DNA from: Guadua angustifolia
Lineage: Eukaryota; Streptophyta; Magnoliopsida; Poales; Poaceae
Length of the DNA stretch: 64,000 bases
Direction of reading: 5' to 3'
Assembly: GCA_036346375.1 (NCBI GenBank)
Contig: CM070512.1
Location: 44,004,466-44,068,465, forward strand
Below are positions 22,220 through 31,400 of this stretch, piece after piece; position 1 is the stretch's first letter, and each line of letters begins with the position of its first letter. The position numbers and the translations under genes are program-made. Under the pieces are notes generated by a model that made no database searches, had not been told where the DNA came from, and was given only the letters and a program-made list of their open reading frames with translations.

Positions 22220-23182
22220 TCAAGGTAAGCTCGGCAAATTCTTTCTTTGCGATATCTGACATCTCCTATATGCAAACAAAACAGGGATTTTACTTCAGGT
22301 AAAATATTGTTTTGCATGATTGCTATTGAATCAGTAAAATATGGTCTATATCTTTTGGCAGATAATTATCACAAAATTTTCCTAGCATTTTTCATAATTT
22401 TCTGCTAATTATCAAGTAATTTTCAGAATTACTGAATAACAGGGAATAATCTTTCCTGTGCATATAAATATGAAAAACATGCCAAGAAAATTAATCTAGC
22501 AATGCGACAGAGCAATGAGAACATATGTAAAGACATGGGTAAGTAACACCTTTACTAATTACAACTTATGTAACTCTTGTTGGTTAGGTATGAAATCATA
22601 TAATGAATGCCTCCGTTAACATTGACTCTTGACCAGGTCAACCCGCCCTCAAGAGCTCACATGAGGGAGGGAGCACTTTCCGATTTCGGGTGCCAATTAA
22701 GAAACCTAGCCTCATGTGTGTTTTCCTTAGACACCAATTGTTATGTATCCGTTCATTCAAAACTGAAATCAAAACCCAACCTCTTATGCCAAGCCGAGGT
22801 GGCTGCGGGCCGACGGACAGTGGTGCGTGGCTTCAGGCCGACGAGCAACGGGACGACAGGACCGATTTTTTTTCTTAATTGTTGATGAACAGTAACTCAA
22901 AATCACTATACCGCTATGAACAGACGATATACGATTGAACGATCTGTAGGGCCGAAGGTTAGCGAAGAATGCGATTCAATAGGTCATGCTAATTTAATAC
23001 CTTGATTCGACCTGCAGCAGAAATTCTATAGACTATCGTGTAGGATAGAGTCGCGTAGGATTTTTTCAGCAATTCGAGTGGGTGCCGGCGTGATGGCGAG
23101 TTGATTGCATATCGGATCAGGCGATTAATCGCTAGTAGTAGATCATTCATTGCAGTTGACGATCCTCCTTCTTGTGGTAGAG
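22220..23182 (-). other. Untranslated leader of the copia element
   Basis: This stretch lies between the gag start and the primer-binding site. It has no supported ORF; the short + frame at 22607-22885 has no recognisable product. Length and position fit a copia 5' leader. Confidence 0.6.
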
Positions 23183-23198
23183 ACTCGTGCTGATAACG
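23183..23198 (-). promoter_or_regulatory. Primer-binding site of the copia element
   Basis: Directly inside the 5' LTR the minus strand reads CGTTATCAGCACGAGTC. TTATCAGCACGAG-type sites are used in some plant copia families. Confidence 0.65.
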
Positions 23199-23438
23199 TG
23201 TTGTAAAACGTCGTCATTTACCTACTCGAATCAATAGCACGCATGCATGAACACGCGAATCAAGAATCGAGAACACACAGAATATAGGGTGGAAATCTCT
23301 CTCACTTTATTAGATTGATTGTTTACAATGGGGAACACCCGATATATATAGCAGCATGAGAGAGGAGTTCAGATTCAACCACACCATGAAGAGATAGAGT
23401 CTAAATTGAAAAAAGCTTAGAGTTCTTATCTCATAACA
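23199..23438 (-). repeat. 5' LTR of the copia element
   Basis: 240 bp, matching 12681-12920 along its whole length. On + it starts TGTTGTAAAACGTCGTC and ends CTCATAACA. Confidence 0.9.
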
Positions 23439-24066
23439 GTTACAACAACAAAGAAAATATTGAAATATCTACAACATTCGAAAACAAATGTTGCAACAAT
23501 TCGACTTGCCGGTGTCAATATTTGGGAACATAAACATAGAGGAGGATGGGGATGAGGCCATTTGGCCCATGGTCCAGAGAGAAGGAGGCCAAACACCGCG
23601 ATGGGAAATCACATTGAAGAAGTCAACAGTGTAGTCCTAAACACCCGTCACCTAATCTTATGCAGCTTGTGTGAGCATAGCGGTGTTGGATCGCTTTGAT
23701 TTGTATAGATCTAATTGAGAGAGAGAGAGAGAGAAGAGCCTTGGTCCCACCAAATTCAAGCGAGCTCCATCTATGGTGACAACAGATTCGGCGAACTCCG
23801 ATTGCTTCACGGAAAGGAAAGCCTCCACACGAGCTCTAGCCATGGCAGGTATCCTTCTTTGAGGGCAAGCTGCGGGGAGAGAGAGTAAGAGAGAGGAGAG
23901 AGAGAGGGGGGAGGGAGGAAGGCAAGGGAGGGAGAGGAACTTTGCTTCGTTGGTGGCTTTGCTGGCAATGGAATCTGCGTGCAGAGGCAGCATTGAGGAG
24001 CAAAATGTTTGGATGCTGAACCAATGAGGGAGAGATAGACTTTGGAATTGCTGTGTTGATTATTTA
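23439..24066. other. Flank of the copia element with a possible exon remnant
   Basis: The minus strand has a 111-codon frame (23658-23993). Its internal Met sits in a good plant initiation context and starts MARARVEAFLSVKQSEFAES. No family is recognised. Much of the rest is (GA)n-rich (23711-23735, 23876-23912). I list it as an unresolved remnant, not as a gene. Confidence 0.3.
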
Positions 24067-24298
24067 GGGTGTGTTTGGTTGGTTGTACCAAGTTGTACAT
24101 GTATGAGATGGTTTAAGAAAAATATTATCTATGTGTTTGGTTGCTTGAATGGAATCATCTCGTCCTGAACGGTGTGATACAAATTTGAGGAATATTCCCT
24201 AAGGATGCTGAACAATTCCATTCACCCAAAACAATAGAATCAAAAGGTACAGGACCATCCCATCCCATTCAACCTCATCCCACCAACCAAGCACACCC
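24067..24298. mobile_element. Tourist-like MITE (PIF/Harbinger type), 232 bp
   Basis: Terminal inverted repeats read GGGTGTGTTTGGTTGG and, at the other end in reverse complement, GGGTGTGCTTGGTTGG. TTA flanks both sides (24064-24066 and 24299-24301), the 3-bp target duplication of this superfamily. No coding capacity. Confidence 0.9.
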
Positions 24299-25305
24299 TT
24301 AGTCTTGGAAGTATAAGACAAAGCGGTGTGGAAGGAGAAGTGAAAGACGTCTCATAATTGTCTGATGGATTCGAACATATGCATCTTATCAATTCCCAAG
24401 ATTATTATATCAACATTGACCATTCCAAAATTTGTACAGGGTTTTCTAGAGCGAGGATAATTTAGCTAGTACAACCATCTTAAGATTGGTGGTTGATAAT
24501 CTATATGCTATGGATTTTGTAGCGACCCCCATTTTTACATAAATGCAAAAATAGAAATCTCATGTGCACACAGTACTAGTCCCTGGATCAGTAGCTAGCA
24601 CGCACATTTACAACAATTGGAATCACAACCATACATTACTTTAATTAAGCGAAAACTAATAAATGCATAAATCTTACAACTCAGAGTATTTAGCAGCAAA
24701 AGAAGCAAAGCCTTGTAGTGTGCCCATCCATCCCGCAGGCAACTGACCAGGCATAAATCCTTAGAAAAGATCGCTTCAATGAAGATCCCGCAACCTGCGA
24801 TGAAACAAACCTTCGAAGCTTCGGATTCTAATCCACCTAAAAATAATAGATTAAGCAAGGGTGAGTACTTTCGTACTCCGCAAGACTTAAGGTGGTATTT
24901 GCAAATGCATAAATGCAAGCCAATTCAAAGGAGGCTACTATAGTTAATTTGCATAAAGCGAATTTGAATTTGTAAATCAAGTTGTTTGCAAACGAAATAT
25001 GTAAGAGAAAGATTGATTGATAACAAATAATTAAAGCATAAATAACACTCACAGTCCTCCATGACGTGAGCGACGAATCATTGAAAGTTCAAGCTCCATT
25101 AAGTTGGTTTTGGTGTTAATGACAAATCTAATATTGAGACTAACTCTTTTGATAATCAGAATATTGATTAGTCTCAATTGTTAATTAATGAAAAATCTTT
25201 TTATTAAACTAACTCTTCTGTTGAGCTTAACTCTTATTAGTCTCTTTTGGATGAAAAAGTTGAAAATATCAAAGTCTCATTAAAAAATAGAAAACCCAAG
25301 GTATG

Positions 25306-25781
25306 TGTCGAGGTTTGTTACCGACAATAATTAAAAGGGGGCTAAACGCTGGATCGGAAACTCGATGGTAGCACAAGACACGGGAAATTATACAGGTTCG
25401 GGCTCTCGCGATGGAGATAATACCCTAGTCCTGTGCTCTGGAATTATGAGTAGCTAGCTTATTTGCTGATGATGCCCTCGTCCCCCTCCTCCTCCCCCAC
25501 CCCCCTTTATATAGCGGAGGAGGGTGGTTACAAAGGAGAGTCCTAATTGGTTACAAGGTGGAGATTGTATCTCTTTCCTTATCCGTTATACATGATAGCG
25601 GTTAGGATTACAATTGTATCCTCCCGCAGCAGGGTTGGTTTCCATCTTCGGGATTTCCTTGCTGCGCATGGCAGCCTGCCTCCTGAGCAATACCTGTCTT
25701 CATGTAGTCGGCTTGGCCCATCCCCTCTTGGGTGATCCTCACGGCCCGCCATGCAGGTACCCGGGGTCCATATACTCCACA
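25306..25781 (-). repeat. 3' LTR of the non-autonomous element
   Basis: On + it starts TGTCGAGGTTTGTTACC and ends ATATACTCCACA. A TATA box in element orientation (CTATATAAAG) lies at about 25504-25513. Confidence 0.9.
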
Positions 25782-26499
25782 GTAGCCCCCGAGTGCTTTG
25801 CGATCAAGTTGCCACCTTCCTGGTCATGGCTCAACTGAGTCCTGCTTCACGCCGAGTGCTTCCAGTTCTTGATGTAGTTTCCCGACTGGTTTTCCTTTCC
25901 AGCCGAGTGCCCATTGTAGGCAAAGAGATCGCGAAGGACTCAATAGAGCTCCACGCGTCGCATCCAAATTTAGTAGCCCTGAAATCATATATATGCAAAA
26001 CTTAGACGATGTAAAAACAATTCACTCGGATGCGATATCCGACTAGTTTATATATGACTTTAGAGTTTTTTACTCCTTTTCCTTATTGATTTTGAATTCA
26101 TCCGAGTGGTTTGACTCTCTTTGTTTAAACACTCTGCCCGACTAGTCTAGCCCCCGAGCGTCGGGAGTCGGCTCATGGCTCTTTTTCCCAAGCACGCGTT
26201 TTGGATGACTAAAGTTCATCGTTCATGGGGTTAGAGCTTCACAACTCGGATTTAACGCACTCGGATTCATTTGCAATCGCTAAAAAAAGAAGAAAGATAA
26301 CTCGAAAAAAGATGTGCGCATGCGCACACTATTAGGTGTAGCCCCCGACTTACTGCTTAGTTGAGGATCAACTAAGTAGCAAGTCAAGAAAGCCGACAAT
26401 TTTATTCATAATGACATAATAGAGTAAAAAGCGACTTAGCTGCTCTATGCTTCATGTGTTGGTGACGATCATGCCGTCTTTGCTCGTGGCGTAGGCTTG

Positions 26500-27490
26500 C
26501 AATGAAGCCGAGGGTGGCGCCGGGCGCAGCGCTAGCTCGTGGTCTGAAGGTGGCGCCGAGGCGCAGCGTGGCTCGTGGCGTGTTTAAGGTGGCGCTTCGG
26601 CGCAGCGGCGTGGCGTGGTCGTGTTTAAGGTGGCGCTTCGCGCGCGGCGTGGCTCGTGGCCTTGCCGGGCGTAGCGCGCTTCGAAGCGCAGCGTGGCTCG
26701 TGGCCTTCCGAAGGTGGCGCCGGGCGCAGCGTAGCTCGTGGTCGTCAGCCGGTTGGCGCCGGGCGCAGCGTTAACTTGTGGCCTTGCCGAAGGTGGCGCT
26801 TCGAGGCGCGGCGTGGCTTCGTGGCCGGCGAAGGTGATGCTCGGCGCAGCGCGCGTGGCTTCGTGGCCGTGCCGAAAAGTGGTGCTCGGCGCAGCGTGGC
26901 TCGTGGCGTGCGAAAAGTGGTGCTCGGCGCAGCGTGGCTCGTGGCGTCGCGTTTAAGGTGGCGCTTCGGCGCAGCGTGGCTCGTGGCGTCGCGCGGCGGT
27001 GGCGCCGGGCGCAGCGTAGCTCGTGGTCGCAGCCGGTTGGCGCTTCGGCGCAGCGTTAGCTCGTGGCCTTGCCGAAGGTGGCGCCGGGCGCAGCGTGGCT
27101 CGTGGCGTCGCGCCGGCGGTGGCGCTTAGCAGCGCGGCGTGGGTCGTGGCCGTGCGAAGGTGGCGCCGGGCGCAGCGTGGCTCGTGGTCGTGTTTAAGGT
27201 GGCGCTTCGGCGCAGCGTGGCTCGTGGCGTGCCTAAGGTGGCGCCGGGCGTAGGCGCGGCTCGTGGCCTTGCTAAAGGTGACGCCGGAAGCGCAGCGTGG
27301 CTCGTGGCCGTGCGAAGGTGGCGCTTCGCAGGAGTAGCTCATGGCGTGCGCCGGTTGGCGCCAGTGGCGCGCGCGTTAGCTTCGTGGCCGTGCGCCGGGT
27401 GGCGCCGGGCGCAGGCGTAGCTCGTGGCCGTGCCAAAGTTGGCACTCGGGGCGCAGCGTGGCTCGTGGCCGTGCCGAAGGTGACGCTCTT
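26500..27490 (-). repeat. GC-rich minisatellite of about 40-bp units (roughly 24 copies)
   Basis: Units share GGCGCAGCGTGGCTCGTGG and vary in a spacer such as CCGAAGGTGGCGC, GTTTAAGGTGGCGC or AAAAGTGGTGC. The period is about 38-45 bp. The array fills the centre of the non-autonomous element, and its GC content is far above that of its surroundings. Overlapping open frames on both strands are by-products of the repeat and are not called as genes. Confidence 0.9.
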
Positions 27491-27499
27491 CGCAAGATG

Positions 27500-28490
27500 A
27501 ATGGATTACCTTCTAGTCGCCAGACTCCAAAGCATGCGCGGTCGCCGGACTTCTAGTCGCCATGCATGTGCGAGTCTTCAGGTCGCCGAACCCTTTTGTC
27601 ACGCTGACCGTAATCTTTTTTCTCCCGCCGCCAAGAGCACAAACTTTAAAACTTCGAGTCGCTTCACAATTTTGACTGACCATATAATGTTGGCCCAAAT
27701 CTTGATCGGCAATCTGCAACCTTCAGCTTCGGGCGATTTTGCACACGCCCCTCCAGGAGGGACTAGCGCTCTTCTCTGTTGACCCTCTGTTTCGGAGTAC
27801 CTCCGGTTCAACTTCTAGTCTTGGATCATGCATGCGCCACCAGGAACTTCTTCTTTTTTATCAGCCGCCGGATCTAGTCGCCTGGAACTTTGCATGCGCC
27901 GCCACCGGGAACGCCAAGGATCCAAGACTGCAGCAAAGCGCTTTTCTCTGCGCAAGGATATCCAAATTGCGAGGACAAGGACGCTTTCTAGTCATCCGTT
28001 TGTATGCAAAGATGACATCCGATGCTTCTAGTCTCGCATGCAAGCCAAGACGCCCAGAAGACCAAGTCGAAGGAGAGCAAGCGCCACCGCCTCAAGCCAA
28101 AAAAGAAAACTCCAGAAACCTTTTTTAGTCTCGCATGCATGCAACATCCAGCAAGTCTTTTTTACTTCATGCCGCATGGTCTGCTCCTAGTCGGAGATCC
28201 TGGAAAAACTTCTAGTCGACGAATTTGCTACCGCTTCTTGCATGCATGCACGGCAACAAAGAAAAATCTCTGGCCGCAAGGAACTAATCAGCCGCCAGGA
28301 GATCGCTCGCCAAGGACCTGAGAATGCTCGGCACAAAGAAATCACGCCGCCAGGGACCGATACGCCAGGAAAGCCAGCCGCCAGCCGACAAAAGCTTTAG
28401 TCGCATGAAAAACGGCAGTCACAGCCGCCAGAAAAAAAAAGCTGTCGAAGATCGCCATCGAGCTTGCTGAGATTGATCCTAGTGCAGCCC
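27500..28490 (-). repeat. Degenerate repeat field with CTTCTAGTCGCC and GCATGCATGC motifs
   Basis: The words CTAGTCGCC/CTAGTCTCG and GCATGCATG or GCATGCGCC recur about ten times at irregular spacing (for example near 27551, 27810, 27873, 28027, 28125, 28212). It occupies the 5' half of the interior. The LTR-proximal edge holds the primer-binding site. Confidence 0.6.
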
Positions 28491-28505
28491 CTACCTGGTG
28501 CGCCA
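28490..28505 (-). promoter_or_regulatory. Primer-binding site of the non-autonomous element
   Basis: The minus strand reads TGGCGCACCAGGTAGG, starting with the TGG expected to pair with a tRNA CCA end, two bases after the LTR. I did not assign the tRNA. Confidence 0.7.
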
Positions 28506-28507
28506 AT

Positions 28508-28974
28508 TGTCGAGGTTTGTTACCGACAATAATTAAAAGGGGGCTAAACGCTGGATCGAAAACTCGATGGTAGCACAAGACACGGGAAATTATACAGGTT
28601 CGGGCTCTCGCGGTGGAGATAATACCCTAGTCCTGTGCTCTGGAATTATGAGTAGCTAGCTTATTTGCTGATGATGCCCTCGTCCCCCTCCTCCTCCCCC
28701 ACCCCCCTTTATATAGCGGAGGAGGGTGGTTACAAAGGAGAGTCCTAATTGGTTACAAGGTGGAGATTGTATCTCTTTCCTTATCTGTTATACATGATAG
28801 CGGTTAGGATTACAATTGTATCCTCCCGCAGCAGGGTTGGTTTCCATCTTCAGATTTCCTTCTTTGCGCATGGCACCGCCTCCCGAGCAATACTGCCTTC
28901 ATGTAGTCGGCTTGGCCCATCCCTCTTGGTGATCCTCACGCCCGCCATGCAGTACCGGGTCCATATACTCCACA
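28508..28974 (-). repeat. 5' LTR of the non-autonomous element
   Basis: Matches 25306-25781 closely; differences are mostly single-base gaps near the inner part (28850-28960). Confidence 0.9.
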
Positions 28975-29205
28975 GTATGCACTTGTACTCATTTTATAAT
29001 ATCTTAATGCATATTTTGGATTCAAGTTAAAGGATGAACTCTACCATTATTTAGACTTCAAGATGTGCATTAATGTTTCAATTCTATATATACATGAATG
29101 CACATATTTAGGGGGAGTTCATACTTTACCTTGATGTTTCAATAGTATTGATCCATATCCTCTTTCCAAACAATATATAGGATCAAGACTTTGAAACAAT
29201 CCTTT

Positions 29206-31400
29206 GAGTATATGTAACTTGTGTAGTTGTAGTATACTCATGTTAATATGGGATAAACTCAAATGCTATATAAGATTGATTATGTGCATATTGATTCCAA
29301 GTTCAATTATTTACATGCACATATTTAATGGAGTTTATTCTATAGTTGATGGTTTACAATGTATTGATCCCTTTCCACCACTTCACATAATATTTGGATC
29401 ATTACATTCCATCAAATTGAGTATATGAAACTTGTGTAGTTAATATATACTCATATCAATTTAAATGAAATTTAAATTGAGTTCGGTTATCTTTCAATCA
29501 ATCAAAGAATATTTCACCATGTGTTGATGGTGTCTCTTTGTTGATTAAAGACAAGCAGAAAGTTCTTGAGTATAATGAAGCATTAGTTGCATCAAAGTAC
29601 TCAAGACATCTTTTAATCATTCAAATTGATTTTGGTTGTACTCAATCGATCGTAGAGGCATTCATTATGTGTTAATGGAGTGCAAGTGATGATTGAGGCA
29701 ACCGTGTTTGTTGGACTAACCTTTTCCATGAGTTATGAAGTAGGTTGAGTCCGAGAAGAGAAAGAATCGGGAATGAAAAGTCATCATGTGTTGATGAGCT
29801 TCAAGAGAAGATCCCGAAGTGAAGAGAAGGGCTAGAGAAGGTTCATCATGTGTTGATGAACAAGAAGAAGAAGATTCGATCATGGAGAGAAGATGATTGG
29901 AAATCATAAAAGCTCCAAAAGGATCGCTAGAAGCAAAGGTATAACTAGCTAGGGCTAAGGATACTTTCCTAGTCTTTTACCGGTCTCGGTGTTTGGATGG
30001 GAGGCCGGATTGCTAGTTAGGCGTCGTACTATTAAGAGGGGTTAAGTCTTTTAGCTTGAGCATCATCATGTGTTGATGAACTCAATCCGGTTCACTCTAG
30101 CTCACTCTCTTGTTTGGATTTTGCATGAGCTAAGTATTTGCATGTGTTGCAAGTAAGAGAGCTCATGCTTGCTTCTTATTGAATCTTAATCGATTTGGTT
30201 TTTACATGAAGCTATGGATTTGCATGTGTTGCAAAAGGGAGATAACTTATGTAATTTGGTTTATGTGGTTTTGCATGGAGCTAAGTTTTGCATGTGTTGC
30301 AAAAGGTGAGAGCTCATGCATCGGTGTTTTAGCTTGTGACTTGATCATGAGTTGATCATCACAAAGGCTAAGAAAAGGTTATGCTTTGTATTTGCAAAAT
30401 GTGTTTTTGAAATATATTGATTTGTTATTTGCAAATGTGTTTTGCAAATAAGCTAAAAGGTTATGGGTCTCGATCCTAGAGCATGTGTTGGCATTTGTAA
30501 ATGTGTTTTGCAAAATGTAGGGATCATGTGTTGATCCTTACATGGCTAGAGGATAAATCTCATAACTTCTCGGTTTATTTGCAAATGTGTTTTGCAAAAT
30601 TAAATTGATCATGAGTTGATCATCATGGCTCAATATTTTATCTTATTGACCCTTTCTAGCTTGTAGTCATGTCCTTGATCAAGTCGATGTGAGGGATTTC
30701 GAAAAATCAGATTTTAGACTTGAGTGACTACATTAGAGTTTCATTTTGGTGATATTTAAAAATATCTATGGGTGCTTAAATCATTAAAATGGGTGGAGAT
30801 TGTAGCCCTCGTGATAAGCTTCGCATAGAGTCAAAAATCACCTAAATCGGAGTTCAAGTCGAAAGTTATGACCATTTTTCTGAGTATCGTCTGTGCTAAA
30901 ACAGCAGGTGCGGTAGTACCGCATTTTGTACTGCGGTAGTACCGCAAAAATGGTAGTAGCGCTGTTTTGCCTACGGTAGTTCCGCCTGGTACTACCGTAC
31001 AATTTTGCGGTAGTTATTTGCCAGAGAAGGTTCTTTTGAGTTTTTAGGCCGGTACTATCGCTCCTCATGGTCTGTAATGCCGGTGGTACTATAGCAATGG
31101 CTAGTTTCAATGTTTTTAATGTCTGTTTTGCCCCCCAACGGTTAGTTTTTCTTGTGGAGGCTATATAAAGAGCCTTGGGGGCTGGCATTTGGGAGTTGTT
31201 GGTTCCATTGAGCATATGGGTGAGGTTGTGCATGTGTTGCATACTCATATTTGATTTTTGAGCTAAGAGTGAGCCCTAATTGCATGTGTTGCAATTAGGA
31301 AGTGGATTGAGTGCCTCTTGTGCATGTGTTGCACTTGAGGGAGCCATTGTGCATGTGTTGCACTTTGTGATCACCGGAGTGCATGTGTTGCACTAGGTGA
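29206..31400 (-). repeat. Array of about 22 short hairpins with a shared loop (TGTGT on +, ACACA on -)
   Basis: At 22 sites two complementary arms flank the pentamer TGTGT (TGAGT at two sites; one site, 29515-29532, is shifted). The arms differ from site to site yet pair within each site: GTTCATCA/TGATGAAC (29841-29861), TATTTGCAAA/TTTGCAAATA (30426-30450), CCTAATTGCA/TGCAATTAGG (31275-31299), TTTTGCA/TGCAAAA (30286-30304), and AGTGCA/TGCACT extended by TCACC/GGTGA (31371-31400). Other sites start at 29206, 29418, 29658, 29778, 30056, 30123, 30219, 30336, 30389, 30491, 30521, 30578, 30606, 31221, 31314 and 31345. Several continue past a small bulge into a second stem. Almost every TGTGT in the interval is a loop. 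No coding frame covers the array. Function is unknown. Confidence 0.85.
30905..31100 (-). repeat. Cluster of GCGGTAGTACCGC palindromes
   Basis: Perfect or near-perfect palindromes of the type GCGGTA-G-TACCGC recur about seven times. A related cluster occupies 39660-40035 in the other LTR of this type. They lie downstream of a TATATA motif (about 31164) in element orientation, so they would fall in the transcript leader. Confidence 0.75.

Larger units (their letters stand above)
12681..23438 (-). mobile_element. Ty1/copia retrotransposon, decayed, with nested insertions
   Basis: Two 240-bp LTRs (12681-12920 and 23199-23438) flank fragments of gag, integrase and reverse transcriptase-RNase H, all on -. 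The primer-binding site lies beside the right LTR and the polypurine tract beside the left LTR, which fixes the direction. The coding region is broken by stops, by an LTR-like insertion (about 15985-19262) and by a solo LTR (20221-21064). Flanking pentamers (TAGGA left, GTTAC right) do not match, so the outer ends may have been rearranged. It cannot move on its own. Confidence 0.9.
25306..28974 (-). mobile_element. Non-autonomous LTR retrotransposon, 3.7 kb, of the same family as the 1-6041 element
   Basis: Near-identical LTRs (25306-25781 and 28508-28974) lie in direct orientation, with GTATG on both sides (25301-25305 and 28975-28979). On the minus strand the primer site TGGCGCACCAGGTAGG lies two bases inside the 5' LTR and the tract AGCACTCGGGGGCTAC abuts the 3' LTR. 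LTR ends match 5578-6041, and a block at about 26325-26395 matches 1163-1217. No gag or pol is present. The interior holds two repeat fields instead (26500-27490 and 27500-28490). It is therefore a non-autonomous derivative that would depend on the full-length family. High LTR identity suggests recent insertion. Confidence 0.92.

Noticed and set aside
12676..23443. Target-site duplication for the copia element
   Set aside because: Flanking pentamers TAGGA and GTTAC do not match, so none is claimed.
26502..27420. Several long open frames on both strands in the GC-rich array (for example 26656-27129 + and 26953-27342 -)
   Set aside because: They arise because the tandem unit has few stop codons; products are repetitive Arg/Ala/Gly strings without a domain, and both strands are open.
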